NCBI GenBank assembly: GCA_026387915.1
Contig: JAPLKS010000007.1
Span: 248,001-312,000 of the forward strand
DNA from: Gemmatimonadota bacterium
Lineage (GTDB): Bacteria; Gemmatimonadota; Gemmatimonadetes; Gemmatimonadales; Gemmatimonadaceae
Direction of reading: 5' to 3'
Length of the DNA stretch: 64,000 nt
The notes beneath the pieces are model-generated. The model was not told where the DNA came from and did no database searches. It worked only from the letters and a program-made list of their open reading frames with translations. Positions 52,345-60,998 of the stretch are shown piece after piece. A program made the position numbers and the translations under genes. Position 1 is the first letter of the stretch. Every line of letters begins with the position of its first letter.

Positions 52345-54990
52345 TCAGCCGCCGCGCCCGCGCACGATTCCTTCAATACGCCGAGCCGGATCAAACCAGC
52401 GTCGCGCTGCAGCACGCATATCGCGTGCGGTCACGTGCCGGATGCGCGTTTCGTAGTCCGCGAGCTCCTTGAGCGAATGGCCAAAGAGCCACGCGTCGGC
52501 CATATCGCCAGCCACGGCGCCGCCGCTCTCCCGATGAATGGCCCACGATCCAAGCGCATACCGTTTGGCATGCGTGAGCTCGTCGTCGGTGACGTCTGCT
52601 TCACAAAAGCGCGCGAACTGCGCAAGCAAACCGTCGCGCGCCGCCATTTCCTTTTCCGGCGACATCGCGATGTACGCGGCGAATGCACCAGCTCGGTAGC
52701 GCGGCACGGCGGAGGCCATCACGGTGTAGGCGAGCGACTGCCGTTCGCGGAGCTCCGAAAAGAAACGACCGCCGAGGCCGCTGGCGACGCCGGCGAGCAT
52801 CGCGGCGTCGAATCGGGATTCATCACCGCGCGAGGCGCCCGGAAAGAGCATCGCCAGCGCGCTCTGCGACTTGTCGCGGGGATCAGCACGTTCCACCGCG
52901 GCCGTTGGCCAAGGCGGCGGCGCTGTTGTGTTCCCTGTAGCGGGCGAAAGCGACCCAAAGTACCGAGCGACCATCGAGGCCACATCGTCAGGATCCGCAT
53001 CGGCCACACACACGAGTACACCGGGCGCTTCGAGCGCCTGCGCCGCGTGCCAGCGATGCAGCGCGTCGGAATCAATAGCACGCACGCTCTCTGCGGTCCC
53101 CAACACGGACCGTCCGTAGGAATCCCCTTCCCACGCGGCGCTTGTGGCGAGCGCGATCGGCCAGCGGTACATGTCGTCGCGCAACGACGCGATGTTGGCC
53201 AGCGCCACCGCACGTTCAGACTCCAGTGCCGACGCACCATAGGACGGACGCTGTACCACATCCGCCAGCAACTCGGCGGCCTCCTCGAGTCGGCGCGCCG
53301 GCACGGAGATGGTCCACTGAAAGCCGTCAGCGTTCGCGGCCGCCGATAACACGCCGCCCAAATATTCACTATCCTCGGCAATCCGCTCGGCGGTCCGTCG
53401 TGCGGTTCCCTTCAGTGACGTGCGCGCCATCAGCGTGGTGATGCCGCTATTGGCCGCCGTTTCGTCGGTCGCGCCGCCGCGCACGAACCACCCGAAGTAG
53501 CCGATGGAGCCCGGATGCCGCTGCACGAGCAAGGGCACGCCGCTCGCGGTGCGGAAGATGTGGACGCCTGCTTCTTCGCGCTCAAACACCCAGCCGCGTG
53601 CGCCGGGCACCGGCGTGGGAGACGGCGGCCGACCAATCGCGCTCAGCGACTCGGGCGTTTGCGCATTCAGTTGGCCAAGCATGTCGGCGGCGCTCGAGGC
53701 AAAGGCGGATGCCGCGGACGGGCGGTACGCAACGACGGCCGCGCGCTCGGGCGCGAGCCAGCGTTGGGCCACGTCGGTCACAGCGGCGGCATCCACCGCC
53801 AGCATGCGCTCGACGTAGTCGGAGCCCATCTGCCAATCGCCGAGCAGTTCCCACGCGGCGAGGTGATTGGCTTGCCCTTCCATCGTCTCACAGCGCCGGA
53901 GCCACGCGGCCTCGAGCACGCGACGCGCACGTAACACTTCGTGCGCCGTCACATCGCCGTCGCGCACGCGCCGCACTTGATCCCACGCGGCGCCGAGTGC
54001 GGCAACGCTGCTGTCGGCGCGCGCGGCAGCGTGCACAATGAAGACGCCGAGATCGGTGGGCGTGTAGTTGTTGGCGGAGATGGAGGACGCGAGGCGGCGC
54101 TCGCGCACCGCGCGGTACAACCGCGATGCGCGTCCGCCGCCGAGCAACGTGGCAAGGACGTCGAGGGCCGGGGTGTCCGGGTGATCGGTGCCTGGCGTGC
54201 GCCAGCCCATCAACAGTTCCGCTTGGGCGACGTCACCGTGAAACTCGTGGTACCGAAATGCCTCGACGGACGCGGTTGGCTCGTCCGCGCCAGGCGTGCG
54301 CCGCACGACACCGTCTGGAATCCGGCCATAGTGCTGCTCCACCAGCGCGATGGCCTCGGCGGGATCCACATCGCCGACGACCGCGAGCACGGTGTTGGAC
54401 GGGCGATAGTAGTTGCGATAAAACCGCACCAAGTCATCGCGGGTAAAAGCGCGGAGCGCGTCCTCACGCCCCATGCGCCACCGGCGAATGCGATGCACGT
54501 CGTGCAGTTTTTCGAACAGCGTCTCCGTGGCCAGCGACGCGGGGTTGTCGTGTTTGCGCTTGACCTCTTCGATAATCACTTCGAGTTCGCGCGCGAGTTC
54601 GCCGGCATCAATCACCGAGTTCGCGTAGGCGTCGGCTTGCACCGCAATCCCCGCCGCGAGCCCCGAGGACGGCAGCACCGTGTAATAGTGCGTGTGATCG
54701 TAGATCGTGCCGGCGTTGAGATAGCCGCCGCTCGCTTTGGTTTCGCGCGCGATTTGTCCCACGCCGCGCGTGGGGGTCCCCTTGAAGTACATATGTTCGA
54801 GGACGTGCGCGATGCCGACCTGCGCGTCGGTTTCGTCGAAGTAGCCGGCCTTGACGTAGGTCACGATTGCCACGACCGGCGCGCGCCGATCGCGGCGCAC
54901 GAGCACGCGCAATCCGTTGGCGAGCGTCGTGCGGTGCACCGAGTCCGGCGCGATGACACTGTCCAGCAGGCGGGGGGCCGGCTTTGTCAT
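52345..54990 (-). CDS. Double-domain M16 zinc peptidase
   Basis: The 881-residue protein starts at ATG 54990, overlapping the ABC permease stop (ATGA). The first M16 half carries the zinc site HVLEHMYFKGT (inverted HxxEH) with the downstream Glu in VIIEEVKRKHDNP. The second half (about 440-880) keeps the fold (FRTASGVPLLVQRHPGSIGYFGWFV, GLGGRFFSELRERQSLAYTV) but no zinc site, as in other clamshell M16 enzymes. There is no signal peptide, so it probably acts in the cytoplasm. Linkage to an ABC transporter suggests trimming or degrading an exported or imported peptide. Confidence 0.93.
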   Translation of the reverse strand: MTKPAPRLLDSVIAPDSVHRTTLANGLRVLVRRDRRAPVVAIVTYVKAGYFDETDAQVGIAHVLEHMYFKGTPTRGVGQIARETKASGGYLNAGTIYDHTHYYTVLPSSGLAAGIAVQADAYANSVIDAGELARELEVIIEEVKRKHDNPASLATETLFEKLHDVHRIRRWRMGREDALRAFTRDDLVRFYRNYYRPSNTVLAVVGDVDPAEAIALVEQHYGRIPDGVVRRTPGADEPTASVEAFRYHEFHGDVAQAELLMGWRTPGTDHPDTPALDVLATLLGGGRASRLYRAVRERRLASSISANNYTPTDLGVFIVHAAARADSSVAALGAAWDQVRRVRDGDVTAHEVLRARRVLEAAWLRRCETMEGQANHLAAWELLGDWQMGSDYVERMLAVDAAAVTDVAQRWLAPERAAVVAYRPSAASAFASSAADMLGQLNAQTPESLSAIGRPPSPTPVPGARGWVFEREEAGVHIFRTASGVPLLVQRHPGSIGYFGWFVRGGATDETAANSGITTLMARTSLKGTARRTAERIAEDSEYLGGVLSAAANADGFQWTISVPARRLEEAAELLADVVQRPSYGASALESERAVALANIASLRDDMYRWPIALATSAAWEGDSYGRSVLGTAESVRAIDSDALHRWHAAQALEAPGVLVCVADADPDDVASMVARYFGSLSPATGNTTAPPPWPTAAVERADPRDKSQSALAMLFPGASRGDESRFDAAMLAGVASGLGGRFFSELRERQSLAYTVMASAVPRYRAGAFAAYIAMSPEKEMAARDGLLAQFARFCEADVTDDELTHAKRYALGSWAIHRESGGAVAGDMADAWLFGHSLKELADYETRIRHVTARDMRAAARRWFDPARRIEGIVRGRGG

Positions 54991-55736
54991 CGCTGCAACG
55001 ATCCTCGTCGCAGCGCGATCCATCCCACCAACCATGCCCCGGCTCCGTATCCTACCACGAGCCAGAACTTCGACAGATCAATCGGTTGGCCACTGTACAG
55101 TGCGCCGCGCGTTTGATCGAGCGCCTGAGCCGGCGGCAACACGCGCGCCAACACCGCCACCCAGCTCGGCACCGCGTCATTGGCCGTCGCGGAGAGTTGC
55201 TGCGTAATGGTCGCCGCGAGATACGACACCATCAGCACGCCACCGTCAAACCGCGTGAGTGCACCGAGGGCAAGGCCGATGCCGCCGAGCAACACCCACG
55301 TGAGTGCCGCCGCCTGCACGGCGCCCCACACCGACACGTGCGTGGTCGCAAGGCCCCACCCCCAGGCCAACACGCCAAACAGTGCCACGAATGCCGCGCC
55401 ATGCAGCAGCATCGCCTGCAAGTAATAGCGATCCATGGCCACCGGCTTGGAGAACAGAAAACGGAAATGTCCTTTCTGCCGATCTCCAGAGAGCAACCCG
55501 ACGACGGCGAAATACGCGCCGAGCGGAAGGAAGTTCGTGATGGTGTTCAGAAACATTTGCTTCGCGAAATTCTGCCCGTCGGGCGAGGTCCAGAAGTTTG
55601 GCCCCGCGTTGTGGGTCATGCCAAAGCGCGGGATGGCGGCGAGCATCAGCACGAGAAAAAATGGCAGCGCGCCGCGCTGCATCAGGTAGTCGCCCACCTG
55701 ATAACGCGCATACCGTGCGATCCTGAACGGGCTCAT
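54987..55736 (-). CDS. ABC-2-type transporter permease
   Basis: The 249-residue protein has six membrane segments and resembles NosY/ABC-2 permeases (MSPFRIARYARYQV at the N-terminus, LSGDRQKGHFRFLFSKPVAMDRYYL after the second helix, LLGGIGLALGALTR). It works with the ATPase encoded just upstream, whose stop overlaps its ATG. Its own stop overlaps the M16 peptidase start. The substrate is unknown. Confidence 0.88.
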   Translation of the reverse strand: MSPFRIARYARYQVGDYLMQRGALPFFLVLMLAAIPRFGMTHNAGPNFWTSPDGQNFAKQMFLNTITNFLPLGAYFAVVGLLSGDRQKGHFRFLFSKPVAMDRYYLQAMLLHGAAFVALFGVLAWGWGLATTHVSVWGAVQAAALTWVLLGGIGLALGALTRFDGGVLMVSYLAATITQQLSATANDAVPSWVAVLARVLPPAQALDQTRGALYSGQPIDLSKFWLVVGYGAGAWLVGWIALRRGSLQR

Positions 55737-56644
55737 GCGGGGGTCCCCACGGCAGAATGAAAGGCCCGCTCCAGCGCACTCTCACTCGGCACCAGTGCGG
55801 TCACGAGCGTTCCCTCGGCGATGGCCGCGGTGAGGGCCGTATTTAACTCGAGCACGCTGATGATCGGCACCACAATCTCGCCGTTGCCCTCCAGCGCGGC
55901 GCCGGGGAGCCGCGCCAACAAGGCGTCTGCGCCCGCGGCAACACGAATACGGAAGGCCATGCGGTCGGGGGTCACGCCCCCGCCCTTCACTTCAACGATG
56001 CGCTGAATGCGCCCCTTGTCGATAATGGCCACACGATCAGCGAGCCGTTCGAGTTCATCGAGATTGTGCGAGGCGATAATGATCGTGCGGTCGGGCCGCC
56101 GCAGCTGGATGACGAGATCACGAAACTTTTGCGTCCACACGGGATCGAGCCCGTGCGTGGGTTCGTCAAAAATGACCACCCGTGCATCGAGCAGCAGCGC
56201 TTGCGCGAGTCCGAGGCGCTGAAAGTTTCCCTTGGAGAGCGCCTTGAGCCGCTTGCCGCGATGCTCACCAATGGCGAGCGCCTCGACCACGCGATCCACT
56301 TCGGCGTCGAGCCGATCGGCCGACACGCCGGAGAGGACCGCGAGACGGTACAATGCGGAGTTGAGGGTCCAGTACGGCGGCAGCGCCATTAGTTCGGGCA
56401 GGTAACTCACGCCGGAGCGCTCGACATAGCGCCGCGGGGCGAGCCCGTCGATGGTGATGGTGCCGCGCGTCGGTTGGAGAAAACCGAGCATCAGCGCGAG
56501 CAACGTGCTTTTGCCCGCGCCGTTGGGGCCCGCGATACCGAGGATTTCTCCCGCGCCAATCTCGAGCGTCACGTCCTGCACGGCGTGCACTGGTTTGCCG
56601 AACGGCGAGCGATACGTCTTGGCGACGTCCCGGAGGACGATCAT
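55733..56644 (-). CDS. ABC transporter ATP-binding protein
   Basis: The 303-residue ATPase starts at ATG 56644 with AGAGGAGC six bases upstream. It shows Walker A GPNGAGKST, Q-loop region SYLPELMALPP, signature LSKGNFQRLGLAQAL (LSKGN in place of LSGGQ, common in this subfamily), Walker B VVIFDEPTHGLDP and the switch His in IIASHNLDE. A C-terminal domain of about 85 residues follows. It energises the adjacent ABC-2 permease, to which it is translationally coupled. Confidence 0.93.
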   Translation of the reverse strand: MIVLRDVAKTYRSPFGKPVHAVQDVTLEIGAGEILGIAGPNGAGKSTLLALMLGFLQPTRGTITIDGLAPRRYVERSGVSYLPELMALPPYWTLNSALYRLAVLSGVSADRLDAEVDRVVEALAIGEHRGKRLKALSKGNFQRLGLAQALLLDARVVIFDEPTHGLDPVWTQKFRDLVIQLRRPDRTIIIASHNLDELERLADRVAIIDKGRIQRIVEVKGGGVTPDRMAFRIRVAAGADALLARLPGAALEGNGEIVVPIISVLELNTALTAAIAEGTLVTALVPSESALERAFHSAVGTPA

Positions 56645-56678
56645 GAGGCTCCTCTGGGAGACGAAGGGCGAGCGCGCG

Positions 56679-57785
56679 TCAGCTGACGATCCGCAGGAGG
56701 CCGGCGTCGGCGCAGTCGCGGACAAAACTTTCGGTCGTAGTGGTGGAAATCAAATGTCCGGTCAGCGACAACCCACGTCGCGATTCGTTCTGCATGTACT
56801 CCTCGATGGTTTGACCGCTGGACATCGAGTGCTCGCGGAGCTGCTCGACGATCTCGTCCCACGAGCCGTCGTAGCTGCGTCCATCGCGCCCCACCACGTG
56901 ATGCACGACGGCCTGCTTTTGCTCACCGAGGTCGGCCAGCAGCGCGCCGAACAGCTCGAGCTGCCCGCGCGCCTCCTGTTCGTCGGCGTTTTCGGCGGCC
57001 CGTTCGATTTCACTCAGCATCTCGTCAATTGCGTCCTGATCGCCCGTGAGTTCGGCAAGCCGCTCGTCCCAAATTTTGAGCGACGGGTCGTTGTCCGAGA
57101 GATGATACGTGCTTTTGCGCAGTTCCACGAGTCGCCAGATCCCTAACTCGTCCCAGTGATCCTCCGGCAACGTGCGCTCAAAGTGGTACAACGCCGTGTC
57201 GAAATCACCGCGGTCGAACAGGAGGTTCCCGAGATAAATGCGGGCCTCGCTGAATTCGGGGTCGATCTGTAGCACCCGACGAAGCGCATCGATGGCAACA
57301 TCATCATTGCCGAGGCGGTGCTCAACATAGCCGATCATCGCTCGGCCTTCGACGTGATCCGGTTCTTGCTGTATCGCCACGTTGAGAAACTGTTTGGCCT
57401 CTTCCATCATGCCGTCACGGAAGAGCGCGCGACCGACCTGTAGCATCAGCTCGACATCGTCCTGATAGCCAAGTTCCAGAATGCGCTGGAAGGCTTTGCT
57501 GGCGCCGCTGGTCTGACCGAACTTGAGCAGCGTCTCCCCGAGGCCGGCGAGCGCGTCTTCGTGATCGGGATCGAGCACGAGCGATTCCTCGAAACTCCGA
57601 CGCGCCCACGCGAACTCGTCGCGCGCGAGACGCGCATAGCCGACGCCGACGTGGAGCTCTACCGCATTGGGGTAGAGGGCAAGCCCTTCGCGGAGCGTTG
57701 AGAGCGCTTCGTCGTAGTTGCCCTCGTTATACAGCTCATGCGCGCGCTCGTCATACTCTTCGGAACTGAGAAACGGAGAGGGCAT
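56679..57785 (-). CDS. Tetratricopeptide-repeat protein
   Basis: The 368-residue soluble protein starts at ATG 57785 with GGAGGTCGG upstream. About six TPR units fill residues 8-220 (for example ELYNEGNYDEALSTLREGL, GNLLFDRGDFDTALYHFERTL). The C-terminal part (about 225-368) is acidic and helical, with a segment on ESRRGLSLTGHLIS that is not TPR-like. It probably acts as a scaffold. It lies 34 bases upstream of the ABC ATPase gene and may belong to that operon. Confidence 0.9.
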   Translation of the reverse strand: MPSPFLSSEEYDERAHELYNEGNYDEALSTLREGLALYPNAVELHVGVGYARLARDEFAWARRSFEESLVLDPDHEDALAGLGETLLKFGQTSGASKAFQRILELGYQDDVELMLQVGRALFRDGMMEEAKQFLNVAIQQEPDHVEGRAMIGYVEHRLGNDDVAIDALRRVLQIDPEFSEARIYLGNLLFDRGDFDTALYHFERTLPEDHWDELGIWRLVELRKSTYHLSDNDPSLKIWDERLAELTGDQDAIDEMLSEIERAAENADEQEARGQLELFGALLADLGEQKQAVVHHVVGRDGRSYDGSWDEIVEQLREHSMSSGQTIEEYMQNESRRGLSLTGHLISTTTTESFVRDCADAGLLRIVS

Positions 57786-57862
57786 TGCCGGACCGACCTC
57801 CAGCTCAGAGTAGTAATGAGCAACCTAACAACAGGTGCAGGGGACTTTCAATACACCAACCC

Positions 57863-58783
57863 TCACGCCGACCGTGCCCCCAGTTCCACCGCGATGGCAG
57901 CGGCCAACGACGCATTGGCCTCGAGGAGGGCTAGGTTGGCTTGCAACGACCGGCCCCCAGTGGCCCGTTCGACTGCGGCGAGCAAAAATGGGGTGACCTG
58001 CGCGCCACGGATTCCGGCCGCTCGCGCCTCGGCGAGCGCGGCCGTCACGGCAGCATCCACCTCACGACCATCCAGCGCCTCACGCGCCGGTGGTGCCTGC
58101 ACCACCAGCAAGGCAGACGGTCGCCCGAGCGCAATCTGCGCCTGGAACGTATCGGCAATCCGCGCCACGCTCGTTGTGGAAGCGGACAACGCGAGTCCTG
58201 TGTGGCGGGTAAAAAACCCCGGAAACTCATCGGTCTCGTAGCCGATGACGGTCACGCCGAGCGTTTCGAGCCGCTCCACGGTGGCCGGAAGGTCGAGGAT
58301 GGACTTGGCGCCCGCGCAAACCGTGATGACCGGCGACCGTGACAGCTCGAGCAGGTCGGCCGATTCGTCGAAGGGCGCCTCGCGGTGCACCCCTCCGATG
58401 CCGCCCGTCGCGAACACGCGGAGCTGCGCTTCGGTGCAAAGTGCGAGCGTGGCCGCAACGGTTGTTGCACCGTCGGCACCCGTGGCGACGGCCCAAGGGA
58501 GGTCGCGGGCGGACACCTTTTGCACACCATCTCGGCAGAGAAAGCGCTCGAGATCAGCGCCGTCGAGGCCGATGGTCGGCACGCCGCGCACGACGGCCGT
58601 TATCGCTGGCACCGCGCCGCGTACGGCAACTGCGGTGCGCATACGCTCGTCCGCCTGCCGATTGGCGGGCTCGGGCAACCCCTGCGCGAGCACGGAGCTT
58701 TCGAGCGCCACCACGGGCGCGCCGCTCTGACGGGCGGCGGCGACGGCCTCGGAGAGGCGCACGATGGGTGGGATAGGACTCAC
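57863..58783 (-). CDS. psuG: Pseudouridine-5'-phosphate glycosidase
   Basis: The 306-residue enzyme breaks the C-C glycosidic bond of pseudouridine 5'-phosphate to give uracil and ribose 5-phosphate. Motifs: VVALESSVLAQGLP, VPAITAVVRGVPTIGL, FATGGIGGVHR, VITVCAGAKSILDLPATVERLETLGV and YETDEFPGF, all typical of PsuG. Start is GTG 58783. The usual partner kinase PsuK is not adjacent. It stands alone between the TPR gene and a small protein gene. Confidence 0.95.
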   Translation of the reverse strand: MSPIPPIVRLSEAVAAARQSGAPVVALESSVLAQGLPEPANRQADERMRTAVAVRGAVPAITAVVRGVPTIGLDGADLERFLCRDGVQKVSARDLPWAVATGADGATTVAATLALCTEAQLRVFATGGIGGVHREAPFDESADLLELSRSPVITVCAGAKSILDLPATVERLETLGVTVIGYETDEFPGFFTRHTGLALSASTTSVARIADTFQAQIALGRPSALLVVQAPPAREALDGREVDAAVTAALAEARAAGIRGAQVTPFLLAAVERATGGRSLQANLALLEANASLAAAIAVELGARSA

Positions 58784-58841
58784 GCTAGGTCGAGAGGGAC
58801 GGCGTGGCGTTCCGAACCCGGAACGCGATGCCGTCGGCTGA

Positions 58842-59069
58842 TCAGGCGTTGTCGAACTCTTCGGCCTTTCGCGTGCCCACCAGTTCGCGCTCGCGCGCGT
58901 CGGGGTCGAAGACGGCCAGCAACTTCACGGTCTCGCCGGCATAGACGTCGAACGATTTCCCGACGCCGCGCTTGACGACGATTTCGTGGCCGTCTTCAAA
59001 GCGCATCACGACGTTGGGATAATCAGTGTTGACGTACTGCTTGCGAAGTTTTTCCGGGGTCGGCGGCAT
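58842..59069 (-). CDS. Small protein of unknown function
   Basis: The 75-residue product has no signal or membrane segment. It is beta-rich in the middle (NVVMRFEDGHEIVVKRGVGKSFDVYAGETVKLLAVFDP) and charged at both ends. I do not recognise it. It lies 58 bases upstream of psuG, in the same direction, so cotranscription is possible. ATG 59069 has no strong ribosome-binding site. Confidence 0.65.
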   Translation of the reverse strand: MPPTPEKLRKQYVNTDYPNVVMRFEDGHEIVVKRGVGKSFDVYAGETVKLLAVFDPDARERELVGTRKAEEFDNA

Positions 59070-59161
59070 AGGACTCTGGTGAAGGGGAGGCGTAGTCGAA
59101 TGTTACGCGCGTCGACGAGACGAGGCCAGTCGCGGCCACGTCGGATGCGCCGGCCGCGCCA

Positions 59162-60493
59162 TCAGGTGGACGCGACCTGCTTGCGGCGGAACAGGTAGAG
59201 CACCGCGCCGACCGCGAGCGTGCCCCCAACGGCGCGCATTTCCTCGGCCGTCGCGCTCCGCAACAGGAACAGGATGACGAGCACGCTCAGCCACGGCACC
59301 ACGGCGCCGCCGGGCACGCGGAAGGGGACGCCGACTTCCTGCACGTTGCGCCGGCGCAGCTCAAAGGCGGCCACGCTACACAGGCCGTACAACAGCAGTG
59401 CCGAAATGTTCGAGAGCACCGCCAGCGACTGAAAACTTCCCGACAGTGCCAGGAGCGTCACTGCCACGGCATGGGCGTAAATGGCGTTGGCCGGGACATG
59501 CGTGCGGGCGTCCACTTTCGCGAAGAAGGCCGGCAGATATCCGTCGCGAGCAAACGCAAAGAGCGCGCGCGGCATGGCGAGCATCATGCCCGTGAGGTAG
59601 CCGAACATCGACACCGCGGCGCCGATCATCAGCAGGAACCCACCGACGGGCCCAAGCGCGACGCGCGCGGCGGCGGCGAGCGGCGCATCCGTGTGCGTGG
59701 GGAGCGACGCGCCGAGCACGCCCTGCGCCACCACCTGCACCACGACGTAGAGCAGCGTAATCGCAATCATCGCCAATGCGATCGCACGCGGCACCGTACG
59801 CGCAGGATCACGCACTTCGCCGCTCGGCACCAGCGCGCTTTCGATGCCTGAGAATGCAAAGACGAGGACGATGGAGGTCCGCCCGATATCCGCAACCGAG
59901 GGCATGGCCGGCCACACTAGATTCGCCGACGTCATCACGAAGGCGCCCGACACCACGAACACCAGCAACGGCAGCAACTTGGCGACGGTGGCGATTTCAA
60001 TGAGGCGCGCGCCCTGCTGTACGCCGCGCGAGTTGATAAAGGCAAAGAGTGCAAAAACGCTCACGATCATCACGACGCGCGCCACGCCAATGCCAATGCC
60101 CGGCACGAGCGCGTTGAGCGCCTGCGCAAAAAGGCTGGCGACCGCGGCGTGCGCGATGGTGCCGAGCATCCAGAGCAGCACGTTACTGAGGTAGCCCACG
60201 AAGGGGCCGAAGACGCGCCCCACATACATGTAGGGGCCACCCGTGAGGGCGACGCGGCTTCCCGCCTCCGCAAAGCACATCACGATGAGTCCAAAGGCCA
60301 CGGCGCACACGAGATATGCGAGTGGCGCGGCAGCACCCAGCGTGGCCGCGACGATGGCCGGGACCACAAAAATGCCCCCGCCGACGGTGACGTTTACGAT
60401 GCTCGCCGCGAGGGGGCGTACCCCCAGCGATCGCTGGAGCGCGCGCTCGCCCGACGGGCCCGACGGAATGGGTGTGGTGTCTTGATCTGGCAC
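59162..60493 (-). CDS. APC-superfamily amino acid permease
   Basis: The 443-residue transporter is read from GTG 60493, with AAGAG seven bases upstream. The frame stays open for another 585 bases upstream, but that stretch overlaps two real genes on the other strand and looks non-coding. Twelve membrane segments are visible, with VNVTVGGGIFVVPAIVA, GGPYMYVGRVFGP and GEVRDPARTVPRAI. It resembles LAT/cationic amino acid transporters. It is the third APC permease of the window; the substrate is unknown. Confidence 0.9.
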   Translation of the reverse strand: MPDQDTTPIPSGPSGERALQRSLGVRPLAASIVNVTVGGGIFVVPAIVAATLGAAAPLAYLVCAVAFGLIVMCFAEAGSRVALTGGPYMYVGRVFGPFVGYLSNVLLWMLGTIAHAAVASLFAQALNALVPGIGIGVARVVMIVSVFALFAFINSRGVQQGARLIEIATVAKLLPLLVFVVSGAFVMTSANLVWPAMPSVADIGRTSIVLVFAFSGIESALVPSGEVRDPARTVPRAIALAMIAITLLYVVVQVVAQGVLGASLPTHTDAPLAAAARVALGPVGGFLLMIGAAVSMFGYLTGMMLAMPRALFAFARDGYLPAFFAKVDARTHVPANAIYAHAVAVTLLALSGSFQSLAVLSNISALLLYGLCSVAAFELRRRNVQEVGVPFRVPGGAVVPWLSVLVILFLLRSATAEEMRAVGGTLAVGAVLYLFRRKQVAST

Positions 60494-60587
60494 GCGGCGC
60501 TCTTGTTGGGAGAGGAGCAGCAAAGGTATCCTCTTGAACAGCAGGATGCACCGCGTCCATGCTCTCACGCTTTTCGGAGTCTTTCCC

Positions 60588-60998
60588 ATGCGCCCACTGT
60601 CTGCCTGTCTTTTGTTTGCGCTCGTCGCGACCGCGCACCTCGACGCGCAATCCACCACGACTTCGAACACGACAGCCGTCACGCCCAGCGCCGCGACCGC
60701 CACCAGTACTCCGACGGAACACGTCGTCGCCACGCCATCCGCCAATGTTGCCGAGCCAATCGCGACGCGCCCAGCGGGTCCGTCGCTCGCCAGCGAACGC
60801 ATTGGACTCACGGAAGCGGCGCCGGCGCTGACGCCGCCAGCTCCGCGCCGCACCGACACGTCGCGCAATCGCGCGCTGATGATCGTCGGTGGGGCGGCGC
60901 TCGTCGTGGGCGCGGTGATCCGCGGGACGCCCGGCACGTTGGTGATGTTGGGCGGAGCCGTGACCGGCTTGTACGGGCTGTACAAATTCCTCGAGTGA
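60588..60998 (+). CDS. Secreted protein with Thr/Ala-rich region and C-terminal membrane segment
   Basis: The 136-residue product starts at ATG 60588 with GGAG eight bases upstream. The signal peptide ends HLDA|QS (Gln21 first). A low-complexity Thr/Ser/Ala/Pro stretch (about 22-90) follows, then a Gly-rich hydrophobic segment (RALMIVGGAALVVGAVI, then LVMLGGAVTGLYGLYKFLE) that looks like one or two membrane or glycine-zipper helices. Its TGA overlaps the GTG of the patatin gene. Function unknown. Confidence 0.75.
   Translation: MRPLSACLLFALVATAHLDAQSTTTSNTTAVTPSAATATSTPTEHVVATPSANVAEPIATRPAGPSLASERIGLTEAAPALTPPAPRRTDTSRNRALMIVGGAALVVGAVIRGTPGTLVMLGGAVTGLYGLYKFLE

Noticed and set aside
60149-60994. 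A 282-residue N-terminal extension of the patatin protein
   Set aside because: That stretch overlaps the APC permease gene and the secreted protein gene, and its translation is Arg/His-rich. The GTG at 60995 gives the normal patatin start.
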